Of a stretch of DNA of 64,000 bases, positions 17,987 to 26,663 are shown piece after piece. The DNA lies in contig NZ_RAPO01000002.1 of NCBI RefSeq assembly GCF_003610195.1, forward strand, positions 620,001 through 684,000. Reading direction: 5' to 3'. Below the pieces are notes generated by a model that saw only the letters and a program-made list of their open reading frames with translations, did not search any database and was not told the DNA's origin. The number at the start of each line of letters is the position of its first letter. Positions within the stretch are counted from its first letter, which is position 1. A program made the translations under genes and the position numbers. This stretch comes from Halopiger aswanensis (GTDB lineage: Archaea; Halobacteriota; Halobacteria; Halobacteriales; Natrialbaceae).

Positions 17987-18877
17987 ATGGAAATCGCAAT
18001 TCTGGGCTGCGGGTATATCGGCCTCGAGTTGGGCCGCCAGCTGACGGCCCGAGGCCACGACGCCGTCGGCGTTCGCCGGTCCGACGCGGGCCTCGAGGCG
18101 ATCGGGGACGCCGGCTTCGAGGCCGTCCGGGCCGATATCACCGACCGCGACGAACTCGAACGAGTACCCGACGTCGACGCGATCGTCTTCGCCGCGAGCA
18201 GCGGCGGCCGCGGCGCCGACGCGGCCCGCGAGGTCTACGTCGAGGGACTGCGCACCGCGATCGAGGCCTTTGGCGATCGCGAGGACGCTCCCGAGCGATT
18301 GATCTACACTTCCTCGACTGGCGTCTACGGCGACCACGACGGCGACTGGGTCGACGAGACGACGCCGATAGAGCCGACGACCGCCAAGACCGAGGTGCTC
18401 GCCGAAGCCGAACGGATCGCCCGCGAACTCCCGTCCGAGTACGGATACGACGGCACCGTCGCCCGCTACGCCGGCCTCTACGGGCCGGACCGCTACCGTC
18501 TCGAGCGCTATCTCGAGGGACCGGTCACTGAAGGGTACCTGAACATGGTCCACCGAGACGACGCGGCCGGTTCGGTCCGATTCCTGCTCGAGGCGGACCT
18601 CGCCCGCGGCGAAGTCGTGCAAGTCGTCGACGACGAACCCGCACCCAAGTGGGAATTTGCCGACTGGCTCGCCGACCAGTGCGGTCTCGAGGAGCCGCCC
18701 AAGCGGACGAAAGACGACCGCCTCGAGGACGACGACCTCTCCGAGGCGGCCCGACGGCGCATCCTGACGAGCAAGCGCTGCTCGAACGCCAAACTGCGCG
18801 AGTTGGGCTACGAGTTCGCGTACCCGACCTACCGGGAGGGGTACCGCGACGCGATCGACGCCTACCGAGCCGACTGA
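17987..18877 (+). CDS. NAD-dependent epimerase/dehydratase-like protein
   Basis: This 296-residue extended-SDR-like protein has a clear N-terminal dinucleotide-binding motif (ILGCGYIGLELGRQL, residues 4-18) and the YTSSTGVYG stretch typical of sugar-nucleotide epimerases. The usual catalytic Tyr-x-x-x-Lys is not evident: at the expected place the sequence reads TTAK. It therefore resembles the YeeZ-type branch, whose reaction is unclear. ATG 17987 directly precedes the Rossmann fold. NAD(P) binding is well supported, the substrate is not. Confidence 0.78.
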   Translation: MEIAILGCGYIGLELGRQLTARGHDAVGVRRSDAGLEAIGDAGFEAVRADITDRDELERVPDVDAIVFAASSGGRGADAAREVYVEGLRTAIEAFGDREDAPERLIYTSSTGVYGDHDGDWVDETTPIEPTTAKTEVLAEAERIARELPSEYGYDGTVARYAGLYGPDRYRLERYLEGPVTEGYLNMVHRDDAAGSVRFLLEADLARGEVVQVVDDEPAPKWEFADWLADQCGLEEPPKRTKDDRLEDDDLSEAARRRILTSKRCSNAKLRELGYEFAYPTYREGYRDAIDAYRAD

Positions 18878-18970
18878 GTGACACGATCGTCGGCCCACGC
18901 GGCTCGCGCGGCGTCCGCAGACGCGTCAAATCGGGGGAACCTTCATAGTTGTTCGATTTGAGTGTCCGGT

Positions 18971-20164
18971 ATGGGCGATCCGGGCGCCGGACGCACCGAT
19001 GCGGCCGTCGAGCCGATCGCGACCGTCTCGGTCGTCGACGAGGCGATCGAGATGGCGACCTCCCTCGAGCCGCTGGTGCTTTCGCTGCTGGTTCTCGCGC
19101 TCGTCGCGCTCGTCCTCGGCGGCTGGTGGCTGATTCGGTGGTTCCGCCGCCCGCCCGGCGCACGCTTCCGGCGCGTCCTCGAGGGCCACGAGGAGGTGTC
19201 GGTGCTGATGCACCCCAACCCGGATCCGGACGCGATGTCGTGTGCGATGGCGGTCAAGGCGATCGCCGACGCCGTCGGCACCGACACAACGTTGCAGTAC
19301 GCCGGCGAGATCCGCCACCAGGAAAACCGCGCGTTCCGGACCGTCCTCGATCTCGACCTCGAGAGCATCGAGTCCAGTTCCGAACTCGCGACCGACGCGG
19401 TCGTTTTAGTCGATCACAACACGCCGCGGGGTTTTACCGGCGCGCAGACGATCGAACCGATCGCGGTCGTCGACCACCATCCCGGCAACGGGACCGGAAC
19501 GGAGTTTACGGACGTCCGGACCGAGTACGGCGCCGCGGCGACGATTTTCGTCGAGTACCTGGAAGACATCGGCGCGACGACGCCCGACGAGGACGGCGGG
19601 GCGTTCGAACTCACGCCGGAGCTCGCGACCGGACTCCTCTACGGCGTCCAGGCCGACACGAACCACCTGACCAACGGCTGCTCGCAGGCCGAGTTCGACG
19701 CCTGCGCGTCGCTGTACGACGGGATCGACGAGGACCTCCTCGACCGGATCGCGAACCCGCAGGTCAGCGACGACGTGCTCCAGATCAAGGCGACGGCGAT
19801 CACGGAGAAACGCGTCGAGGGCTCGTTCGCGGTCTGTGACGTCGGCACGGTGTCGAACACCGACGCGATTCCCCAGGCCGCGGACGAACTCATGCACCTC
19901 GAGGGGGTCACTGCGGTCGTCGTCTACGGGGAGAACGACGGCACGCTGCACCTCTCCGGGCGCTCTCGAGACGACCGGGTCCACATGGGCGAGACCCTCC
20001 GCCACGCGGTCAGCGACATTCCGATGGCCAACGCCGGCGGCCACGCGCGGATGGGCGGCGGCCAGGTTTCGGTCGAGCACATGCGCGGCATCGGCCCCTC
20101 CGACGGGATCGACAGGGCGGAGTTCGAGGAGCGGCTCTTTTCCGCGATGGCCGGCGAGCGCTGA
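18971..20164 (+). CDS. DHH-family phosphoesterase with N-terminal membrane anchor
   Basis: This 397-residue protein has one hydrophobic segment near residues 32-55, followed by a DHH domain (PNPDPDAMSCAMA, VLVDHN, VVDHHPGN) and a DHHA1 domain ending in GGHARMGGGQ. These metal sites hydrolyse small nucleic acids or dinucleotides such as cyclic-di-AMP products in related proteins. ATG 18971 fits a TATA-like TTCATAGTT at 18941-18950 for a leaderless start; GTG 18962 would add three residues. The membrane anchor recalls GdpP-type organisation, but the sensory domains of GdpP are absent. Confidence 0.85.
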   Translation: MGDPGAGRTDAAVEPIATVSVVDEAIEMATSLEPLVLSLLVLALVALVLGGWWLIRWFRRPPGARFRRVLEGHEEVSVLMHPNPDPDAMSCAMAVKAIADAVGTDTTLQYAGEIRHQENRAFRTVLDLDLESIESSSELATDAVVLVDHNTPRGFTGAQTIEPIAVVDHHPGNGTGTEFTDVRTEYGAAATIFVEYLEDIGATTPDEDGGAFELTPELATGLLYGVQADTNHLTNGCSQAEFDACASLYDGIDEDLLDRIANPQVSDDVLQIKATAITEKRVEGSFAVCDVGTVSNTDAIPQAADELMHLEGVTAVVVYGENDGTLHLSGRSRDDRVHMGETLRHAVSDIPMANAGGHARMGGGQVSVEHMRGIGPSDGIDRAEFEERLFSAMAGER

Positions 20165-20167
20165 GCG

Positions 20168-21277
20168 CTAGGGCCCGCCGTCGTCGCGACCGATACCGTG
20201 TTCTCGAACGAACGACCGAAGCGCCGCCGGATCCGCCGTCGCCGCGCTCTCGACGAACGCGGCGGCACACGCGTTGCCGAGCGCGAGCGCGGTTTCGAAC
20301 GGCCACTCGCGAGCGAGCGCGGAGGCCAGCCCGCCGGAGAACCGGTCGCCCGCGCCGGTCGACGTCCGCGGCGATTCGATCTCGAGCATCGGCACCGAAA
20401 CTGCATCCGAGCGCGTCGCGCCGACGGCCGCCGCAGAGCCGTGGGAGACGACGCCCGACACCGCGAGCGCCGAGCGGAGCGATTCGACGCGCTCCGGTGT
20501 CGGCTCGGGCGCCGACTCCGATGCCGGTTGCGCTGCCCCGTCCTCGAGTGCGACGGCCGCTGCGGCCTCGAACTCCGTCGGATTGACGCTGATGACCAGT
20601 TCGACGCCCGAATCGGCACTCGGATCCGCGTCGCCTGAGTCAGCTTGCGAAAGCGCGTCGAAAAAGTCCGCGAGCGCCGACGGCTCGACCGTCTCGAGGG
20701 CGCCGGGATCGACGACCACCGGGAGCCGGTGATCGATCGTCGACGATCCAAGTCGCTCGAAGACCGCGGTGAGCCCGCGGACCGACACCCAGTTCGGACA
20801 GCACAGCGCGTCCGCGCCGGTCAGGCGTTCCCACTCGATAACGGCGAGCAGGTCCTCGAGACGCCACTCGGCGGTCGGCCCGGGTTCCGCGAGCAGGACG
20901 TCGTCGCCGTCGAACGCGAGCACGCGGATGTGCGCGGGGCTGCCCATCGATCGCGCGTCGAAGGGCAACTCGTCGAACACCGGGTGATCGAGGTGGCCGA
21001 CCAGCGTCACGTCCTCGCCGAGCGCGTGGGCCTGTAGTGCGGCGTTGACGGCCTGGCCGCCCGGCCGAACCTCGAGCGGTTCGAGCGAGACGGTCTCGAG
21101 CCCGGACTCCAACTGGCGGGCAAAGGCAGCGGGCGACTCGAGGCGCTCCCCGCCCTCGCCGACGACGGCGTACCAGTGGTCGACGCTACCGTCGGGGAGG
21201 GCGACGATAGTTTGGGGATCGTTGGCGCCGCCGCTGGTGAGGCGCTCGAGACGAGTCAGTACGTCGTCGTAACTCAC
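20168..21277 (-). CDS. PfkB-family carbohydrate kinase (divergent)
   Basis: This 369-residue kinase has the C-terminal PfkB signature (STGAGDRFSGGLASALA) and a central LVISVNPTEFEAAAAVA region. The N-terminal 40 residues precede the usual beta-strand and the glycine motif is altered (RPGGQAVNAALQAHALG). A low-complexity acidic loop lies in the middle. The reading is convergent with the DHH gene, with only three bases between the stops. A minus-strand TATA-like CTTTTGTAAC (about 21299-21308) would give a leaderless transcript. Substrate unknown; it is clearly a different subgroup from the kinase at 7291. Confidence 0.8.
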   Translation of the reverse strand: MSYDDVLTRLERLTSGGANDPQTIVALPDGSVDHWYAVVGEGGERLESPAAFARQLESGLETVSLEPLEVRPGGQAVNAALQAHALGEDVTLVGHLDHPVFDELPFDARSMGSPAHIRVLAFDGDDVLLAEPGPTAEWRLEDLLAVIEWERLTGADALCCPNWVSVRGLTAVFERLGSSTIDHRLPVVVDPGALETVEPSALADFFDALSQADSGDADPSADSGVELVISVNPTEFEAAAAVALEDGAAQPASESAPEPTPERVESLRSALAVSGVVSHGSAAAVGATRSDAVSVPMLEIESPRTSTGAGDRFSGGLASALAREWPFETALALGNACAAAFVESAATADPAALRSFVREHGIGRDDGGP

Positions 21278-21489
21278 GTCGACTACTGCACCGGTCGGTT
21301 ACAAAAGGCTACACCCGGCACTCGGCAGTCGGTAGCCGGTACCTATATTCCGGGATTTCGGATCGCTATCCGGTGCAACGACCGGATGTCTCCGCTGACT
21401 GCTACTACCGATCGCGTTCGTCGCGAGCGCGCCGCCGAGCGGTCCCGGCCAGCGGGGGTCGCACACGTCGTCGCGCCGATCGATTTCCT

Positions 21490-21660
21490 CTAGCGAATCT
21501 CCTTCCACTCCGAATCGCAGTCCGGACAGATCCGGACCGTCTTGATGGAATCCGGATCGTTCTCAGTCTTCAGCGGCTTCTCGCACTCGCCGCAGACGAG
21601 CCGATCGTAGGTGTCCTTGTCGAGTTCGCCATCGCGGAGTGCCTTCCGGACAGATTTCAT
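21490..21660 (-). CDS. HVO_0758-like small zinc-finger protein
   Basis: A 56-residue protein with two cysteine pairs (CGEC near residue 24, CPDC near 46) framing a typical zinc-finger microprotein. The opening MKSVRKALRDGELDKDTYDRL and the ending SEWKEIR match the haloarchaeal HVO_0758 family as I remember it. The start is 21660, since residues further upstream are non-conserved-looking and basic. Such micro-proteins are thought to have regulatory or protein-binding roles. It is divergent from the glycosyltransferase gene. Confidence 0.75.
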   Translation of the reverse strand: MKSVRKALRDGELDKDTYDRLVCGECEKPLKTENDPDSIKTVRICPDCDSEWKEIR

Positions 21661-21885
21661 GTTCCGTCTGTAGGAAGGTAGGGGAGAAAAAGACCGGGGC
21701 TTTATCGAACGCTGTATTATCAAGCAGGTTATTATACTACTGCCCTCGAAGCCGCCTCGAGTCGGCTACTCGAATGCTCGCGCGCCTTTTCTTGTCGGCT
21801 GTCGCTGACTTTGGCTGGCGCTGACTACCGGGTCGGCTTCGCCGGAGTCGTGGCCGTTTTACCGGTTCGGGCGAACACACGACTA

Positions 21886-23154
21886 ATGGAGTACGTACAG
21901 GAGCGGATCGCGACGCTCCACGAGTTCGGCGACGCGGGGGCGCCGGGGTCGGAAGCCGAAACCGGGGCCGAGGCGTCGACGGCCAGTGGGGGTACCGCAC
22001 GCTGTGCCTTTGGCGACGCCCTCGAGGCGGGCCTGCGCGAGACGGCCGTCGTCGTCCCGATGACCGACCGCGAGCACGAGAACCCCGCCGCCGAGCGCGT
22101 GCTCTCGGAACTCGAGACGCTCGAGCCCGCTCCCGCCGCCGTCTTCGTCCCCGTTCGGGCCGACGCCGACCGGATCGAGCCGTTCCGCGAGTGGCTCGAG
22201 TCGTTTTCGCTGCCGATCCGCGTCCTGTGGTGCAACGCGCCCGCGGTCGACGAGCTACTCGACGACGCCGGTCTCGGCGGCGAGTTCGGCAAGGGCCGGG
22301 ACGTCTGGCTCGCCTTAGGCGCGGCCGCAGCGGCGGGCGAGTACGTCGTCGTCCACGACGCCGACGCGCGCAGTTACGAGGGCGACCACGTCCGGCGGCT
22401 GCTCGCGCCGCTGACGATGGACTCGAGCGCGAGCGCCTCCGGTTCCGGCTCCGATTCGGGCTTCGAGTTCTCGAAGGGCTACTACGCCCGCATCGAAGAC
22501 AATCGCCTCTACGGCCGGCTCTTTCGCCTGTTCTACGAACCCCTGCTACGCGCGCTCGCGACCGACAGCCACGCGCCGATCCTCGAGTACCTGCGGTCGT
22601 TCCGGTACGCGCTGGCCGGCGAGTTCGCCATGACCGCCGCGCTCGCCCGGCGGCTCCGCGCGCCCCGCGCCTGGGGCCTCGAGGTCGGCACGCTCGGGGA
22701 CGCGTTCGCCTACGCCGGCTTCGAGGGGACTGCGCAGGTCGACCTGGGCCGGCACGTCCACGACCACCGCGCGGTCGCCGGCGACGCCGGCCTCGAGGGG
22801 ATGAGCCGCGAAGTCGCCGCGGAGTTGCTGCGCGTTCTCGAGGAGGGCGGCGTCGAGCCCGAATACGGGACGCTGCGAGAGCGATACCGCACCGCCGGCG
22901 AGGAACTGATCGAGCAGTACCGCGTCGACGCCGAATTCAACGCCCTCGAGTACGATCCGGCCGGCGAACGCGAGCAGATCGCCCGCTACGCCGAGTCGAT
23001 CGCGCCGCCGGGGCCGGACCGCCGGCTCCCCCGCTGGACGGAAGCGCCGTTCGAACCGGCTGCGGTCGTCGACGCTGCTCGGCCGTGGGCCGACACCGAG
23101 ACCGACGGCGAATCCCGGAGCGGGCGGCGACTCGACTCTCGCGCACAAGACTAA
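21886..23154 (+). CDS. GpgS/MpgS-like glycosyltransferase (GT81-type)
   Basis: This 422-residue enzyme resembles glucosyl- or mannosyl-3-phosphoglycerate synthases. Visible markers are GKGRDVWLALGAA, the metal/sugar-nucleotide motif VVHDADAR, the acceptor-side FSKGYYARI, GRLFRLFYEPLLRAL, and WGLEVGTLGD. Such enzymes make the precursor of glucosylglycerate or mannosylglycerate, compatible solutes in the cytoplasm. The N-terminal 70 residues contain an acidic insertion and a Ser/Gly-rich loop precedes FSKGYY. ATG 21886 is preferred to the upstream in-frame ATG 21811. No partner phosphatase is adjacent, so the physiological product is uncertain. Confidence 0.75.
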   Translation: MEYVQERIATLHEFGDAGAPGSEAETGAEASTASGGTARCAFGDALEAGLRETAVVVPMTDREHENPAAERVLSELETLEPAPAAVFVPVRADADRIEPFREWLESFSLPIRVLWCNAPAVDELLDDAGLGGEFGKGRDVWLALGAAAAAGEYVVVHDADARSYEGDHVRRLLAPLTMDSSASASGSGSDSGFEFSKGYYARIEDNRLYGRLFRLFYEPLLRALATDSHAPILEYLRSFRYALAGEFAMTAALARRLRAPRAWGLEVGTLGDAFAYAGFEGTAQVDLGRHVHDHRAVAGDAGLEGMSREVAAELLRVLEEGGVEPEYGTLRERYRTAGEELIEQYRVDAEFNALEYDPAGEREQIARYAESIAPPGPDRRLPRWTEAPFEPAAVVDAARPWADTETDGESRSGRRLDSRAQD

Positions 23155-23180
23155 TCCGGGACTCGCCCGTGTAGCCGCGT

Positions 23181-23681
23181 ATGGACGCGACGGCCGACGA
23201 ACTGGCTGGCGTGGTCGACCTCTTCGGCGGGTTGACCCGAGCGGAACTCGAGCGCGCGCTCTCGGAGGCCGCCTACCGAGCGGACGGGCAATCCGTCGAC
23301 GAGGACGCCCTCGAGGCGGCGATCGACGACGCGCTGGCGTCGTTCGCGCTCGTTCGGTACGCGGGTCACGGCGTCGAAGACGCCGGCGACGAACCGCTGC
23401 TCGTCGCTGGCCCGACCGCCTTCCCGACCGTACCCGAGCACGCCGAGGACGTCCCGCACATTCTCGGCGTCGAGCGGCGGCGACTCGATCGAGCGGCGCT
23501 CGGCGAGACGGCTCGTGAACAGTTCCGCGAGTCCCTCGAGGAGGCGTTACCGGACGACTCGAGCGGCGATGTGAGCGAAGAGCGCCTGCACCGACTGCTC
23601 GACGTCAGCTACGACCTCGAGGCGTGGGCGCCGGTCGAACTCGACGAAGAACGCCGGCGACTGGAGGACGCGCTCGAGTGA
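23181..23681 (+). CDS. Conserved haloarchaeal hypothetical (DUF7109-like)
   Basis: This 166-residue acidic soluble protein has the opening MDATADELAGVVDLFGGLTRAELERALSE, which recurs in haloarchaea (I associate it with DUF7109, not certain). Predicted helices with a C-terminal LHRLLDVSYDLEAWAPVELDEER suggest an HTH-like or protein-binding fold. Its stop overlaps a possible GTG start of the Nudix gene, so the two are probably co-translated. Function unknown. Confidence 0.68.
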   Translation: MDATADELAGVVDLFGGLTRAELERALSEAAYRADGQSVDEDALEAAIDDALASFALVRYAGHGVEDAGDEPLLVAGPTAFPTVPEHAEDVPHILGVERRRLDRAALGETAREQFRESLEEALPDDSSGDVSEERLHRLLDVSYDLEAWAPVELDEERRRLEDALE

Positions 23682-23686
23682 CGCGC

Positions 23687-24274
23687 ATGCAACGGCGACT
23701 CGACCTCGAGCCGGTCGCGGGCCACGAACCCCGGGAGATCGACGACCAGCCCTACGACGCGGCCGTCCTCGCGCCGATCGTCGACCGCGGCGAGGAGGAC
23801 TACCTGCTGTTTACCAGACGCGCCGACGACCTCGGCGAGCATCCGGGCCAGATGAGTTTCCCCGGCGGCGGCGCCGAGCCGATCGACGACTCGATCCTCG
23901 AGACCGCGCTCCGGGAGGCCGACGAGGAGATCGGCCTCGCACCCGCGGAGGCCGACGTGGTCGGCCAACTCGACGACATCCGGACGGTCACGGAGTACGC
24001 CGTCACGCCGTTCGTCGCCCGCGTGCCGGACCGGGAGTACGAGCGCGACGGCCGCGAGGTCGCCGAAATCGTCCTCCTGCCGCTGTCGGGGCTGCTCGAC
24101 CCCGAAAACTACGAGTACGAACGGCGCGAGCACCCCTACTACGGCGACATCGTCATCCACTACTTCCACGTCGACGGCTACACCGTCTGGGGCGCGACGG
24201 GCCGGATTCTGGTGCAACTGCTCGAGTTGGCCACCGACTTCGAGGCGCCCGAGCGGATCGATCGGTCGCAGTGA
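23687..24274 (+). CDS. Nudix hydrolase (CoA pyrophosphatase-like)
   Basis: This 195-residue enzyme carries a complete Nudix box (GGGAEPIDDS, then LREADEEIGL) with the CoA-subfamily-like stretch preceding it, LGEHPGQMSFPGG. The family member NudL/YeaB cleaves CoA to 3',5'-ADP and phosphopantetheine. The start is either ATG 23687 or GTG 23678, which overlaps the previous stop (GTGA). The C-terminus VWGATGRILVQLLEL is typical of this clade. The upstream DUF gene is its likely operon partner. Confidence 0.85.
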   Translation: MQRRLDLEPVAGHEPREIDDQPYDAAVLAPIVDRGEEDYLLFTRRADDLGEHPGQMSFPGGGAEPIDDSILETALREADEEIGLAPAEADVVGQLDDIRTVTEYAVTPFVARVPDREYERDGREVAEIVLLPLSGLLDPENYEYERREHPYYGDIVIHYFHVDGYTVWGATGRILVQLLELATDFEAPERIDRSQ

Positions 24275-24456
24275 CGGCCGCCGAACGCCCGGCGTTCGCG
24301 GTGTGGCACAACGCCGAGTCGAGGCAGCGTCTGAACGGAACGTCAAGCTTTTGCGCGCGCCGCGCGCAGCACACGTCCATGGTCGCACAGACGATGGATC
24401 GAGTTCCGCACCGCCGATAACCACACCAGTTGCGTCGTCGTGCGAGGTGAGTCTCA

Positions 24457-25266
24457 ATGCTAAGCCCGAGTACCAGCGCCGACGAGAGCGAGAGTACCGT
24501 CGCCCGCGCCGGACTGGACGCGGTCGCGCTCAAACCGGCCGAGTGCGACGTCGCCGCCGCCGCGTCGATTCCCGCCGAGACCGTCGCGATCGACTACGAG
24601 GGCCGCGAGCACCTTCCGGACCCGGAGACGCTCGCTACCCTCGCGAGCGACGGCGACGCCGAGGTACTGGTGACCACGCCGGTCCGCGCCGACGGCTTCG
24701 ACCCGCTGGGCGACGACTCGCTGGCGCGGGCGTTGCCCGACGCGGTCGGTCGCGTGCTGGTCGCGGGCCACCCCGCCTACCTCACCGACGACGAGTGCCA
24801 CCGGGCCGTCGCGCCTCGCCTCGGCGCCGCCCTCGAGGACGAACCAGACGCCTGGGTCGGCACCGAGAACGTCGAGCGGATCGCGATGGCGACCGGCGCG
24901 ACCCAGTACGATCTGCTCACGCGGACGACCGAGCGCGAACTCCGGGCGCTGCGGGCGGCCGGCTTCGCGGGCGACGTCGCGATCTACGCGCCGACCGTCC
25001 TCACCGACGACGAGGACGCGATCCTCGACGCCGTCGGCGCGTACGTCGCACGCCGCCGGCCCGTGGCCGAGACGCTGCCCGACGACGCGCCGACCGACGC
25101 GAGCGCGACCGGCCGCGCCCGCGAGGTGCTGCTCGAGGCGGCGACGGACTACGCGCTGGTCGGCGCCGAAGCCGAGGTCCGCGAGCAGACCGACGCGCTG
25201 CGCGAGGCCGGCGCGACGACGGTCGTCGGCTACCCGGCGCGGGGACTCGAGGCGTTCGCGGAGTAA
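24457..25266 (+). CDS. Conserved haloarchaeal hypothetical (luciferase-like fold possible)
   Basis: This 269-residue acidic protein has no membrane segments and no catalytic motif I can name. It contains alternating strands and helices (AVLVTTPVRADGFDPLG, GRVLVAGHPAYLTDDE, FAGDVAIYAPTVLTDDEDAILDAVGAYVARR), which suggests a TIM-barrel or luciferase-like fold. The last match resembles the closing segment of flavin-dependent luciferase-type proteins. I think it is a haloarchaeal DUF (possibly DUF7388). It is followed by the oxidoreductase transcription unit on the same strand. Confidence 0.65.
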   Translation: MLSPSTSADESESTVARAGLDAVALKPAECDVAAAASIPAETVAIDYEGREHLPDPETLATLASDGDAEVLVTTPVRADGFDPLGDDSLARALPDAVGRVLVAGHPAYLTDDECHRAVAPRLGAALEDEPDAWVGTENVERIAMATGATQYDLLTRTTERELRALRAAGFAGDVAIYAPTVLTDDEDAILDAVGAYVARRRPVAETLPDDAPTDASATGRAREVLLEAATDYALVGAEAEVREQTDALREAGATTVVGYPARGLEAFAE

Positions 25267-25311
25267 CGCTTCAGTTCGCCCGCGGTTTGCTTCAACCGAT
25301 CCCGTCAGAGA

Positions 25312-25349
25312 GTATAAGTCGCTTCGACCGACAGGGGTAGCTATAGCTA
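25312..25349 (+). promoter_or_regulatory. TATA box and 12-base palindrome before a leader ORF
   Basis: A TATA element (GTATAAG, about 25312-25318) is followed by the perfect palindrome TAGCTATAGCTA at 25338-25349. Its last base is the A of the leader start codon. The predicted start site falls inside or just before the palindrome, which therefore is a candidate operator or a cleavage/regulatory element. Confidence 0.45.
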
Positions 25350-25423
25350 TGACTGGAGTCGACGCGGACGCGACGGCGGCCGACGCTGCGGGCGACCCGC
25401 GGCGGCCGGGTGATGTGCGATGA
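25349..25423 (+). CDS. Possible 24-residue leader ORF coupled to the FAD oxidoreductase
   Basis: The ATG at 25349 opens a 24-residue reading frame (MTGVDADATAADAAGD, then PRRPGDVR). Its TGA overlaps the ATG of the oxidoreductase as ATGA. The predicted transcription start is within about eight bases of this ATG, so a ribosome on the mRNA would meet it first. It is Asp/Ala rich like haloarchaeal coding sequence. It could be a leader that controls the next gene, or simply translated spacer. Confidence 0.4.
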   Translation: MTGVDADATAADAAGDPRRPGDVR

Positions 25424-26655
25424 GCGGCGACGGGACGCCATCGGCGCCGGAATCCGAACTCGCCGTCGGTGCCGACGCGTTCACCCAGCAGGGTGCGGGG
25501 CTCGAGATCGCCGTCGTCGGGGCCGGCGCCGTGGGTGCGACGGCGGCCTACGACCTCGCCCGCGAGGGCGCGGACGTGACGCTGTACGACCGCGGGTCGG
25601 TCGCCAGCGGCTCGAGCGGCCGCGCCGCGGGGATCTGCTACGACGCCTTCGCGGACCCGCTCGACGCCGAGATCGCGGGCGACGCGATTGAGCGCTTCCG
25701 GGCGCTGTCGGGCGACGACACCTTCCCGTTCGTCGAGTGCCCCTACGTCTGGCTCGCCCGCGAGGGTGACGACGAGCGCGCGAGTGCCGTCCGCGAACAG
25801 GTCGAGCGGATGCAGGACAACGGCGTCGTCGCCCTCGAGATGGACGCCGATGCGCTGGCGGACCGGTTCCCGACGCTTCGCGCGGACGACGTCGAAGTTG
25901 CCGCAATCGCGGGCGCGGCGGGCTACACCGATCCGGCGAAGTACACGGCCTGTCTCGCCGCCGCGGCCGACGGCGCCGGCGCGACGCTCGCGCCCGACAC
26001 GCCGGTCGAGGTGCGGACCGATCCCTCGCGGGTCGTGCTCGAGGACGGGACGGAGCGCGAGGTCGACGCCGTGCTCGTGGCGGCCGGCGCGCACACGAAG
26101 CGGGTGCTCGCGGACGCCGGCGTGCCGATCGCGATGAAACCGTATCGGGTGCAGGCGCTGGTTGCGAGCGTCGACGGCGGTAACGAAACCGGCGCGGCTG
26201 GCCCCCTCGAGGAACCCACCTGCTACGACGCCACCGGCGGCTTCTACGTCCGCCCTCACCCCGACGGCGTCCTCGCCGGCGACGGCACCGAGGAGGTCGA
26301 AGCCGATCCGGACGACTACGAGCGCGACGCCGATCCCGACTTCCCCGCCGATCTGCTCGAGCGCGTCCGTCACCGGTTCCCCGACCACGAGTTCGAGGTC
26401 GATCGGTCGTGGGCCGGACTCTGTACGGCGACGCCCGATCGCGATCCGCTCGTGGGTCGACTCGAGGACGGCCTCTACGTCGCGACGGGGTTCCAGGGAC
26501 ACGGCTTCATGCGGGCGCCGGCGATCGGCGCACGCGTCGCTGGGGAAATACTCGGCGGTGACGGGATCGACGCCTTCGATCCGACGCGGTTCGACGGCGA
26601 CGAAGAATTCGGAATCAACGAGGGGATGACGATCGACTGGGAGGACGAGCCGTAG
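25420..26655 (+). CDS. FAD-dependent oxidoreductase (DAO family)
   Basis: This 411-residue flavoprotein of the D-amino acid oxidase/glycine oxidase superfamily has an FAD-binding motif (VVGAGAVGATAAYDLAREGADVTLYDR, residues about 30-56) after an acidic N-terminal 20 residues. The second contact SGSSGRAAGI follows. The C-terminal substrate/FAD region includes RSWAGLCTATPDRDPLVGRL and YVATGFQGHGFMRAPAIGARVAGEI, typical of DAO proteins. Candidate substrates are amino acids, N-methyl amino acids or sarcosine-type amines. The start codon overlaps the small upstream ORF. Confidence 0.85.
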   Translation: MSGDGTPSAPESELAVGADAFTQQGAGLEIAVVGAGAVGATAAYDLAREGADVTLYDRGSVASGSSGRAAGICYDAFADPLDAEIAGDAIERFRALSGDDTFPFVECPYVWLAREGDDERASAVREQVERMQDNGVVALEMDADALADRFPTLRADDVEVAAIAGAAGYTDPAKYTACLAAAADGAGATLAPDTPVEVRTDPSRVVLEDGTEREVDAVLVAAGAHTKRVLADAGVPIAMKPYRVQALVASVDGGNETGAAGPLEEPTCYDATGGFYVRPHPDGVLAGDGTEEVEADPDDYERDADPDFPADLLERVRHRFPDHEFEVDRSWAGLCTATPDRDPLVGRLEDGLYVATGFQGHGFMRAPAIGARVAGEILGGDGIDAFDPTRFDGDEEFGINEGMTIDWEDEP

Positions 26656-26663
26656 TTCGCCGG

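Noticed and set aside
16979-18898. 639-residue minus-strand open frame
   Set aside because: It runs opposite three coding genes and the intergenic gaps, with basic low-complexity content and no domain.
24460-26502. 680-residue open frame on the minus strand
   Set aside because: It is antisense to the DUF gene and the FAD oxidoreductase, is Arg/Val rich and crosses two recognised genes.
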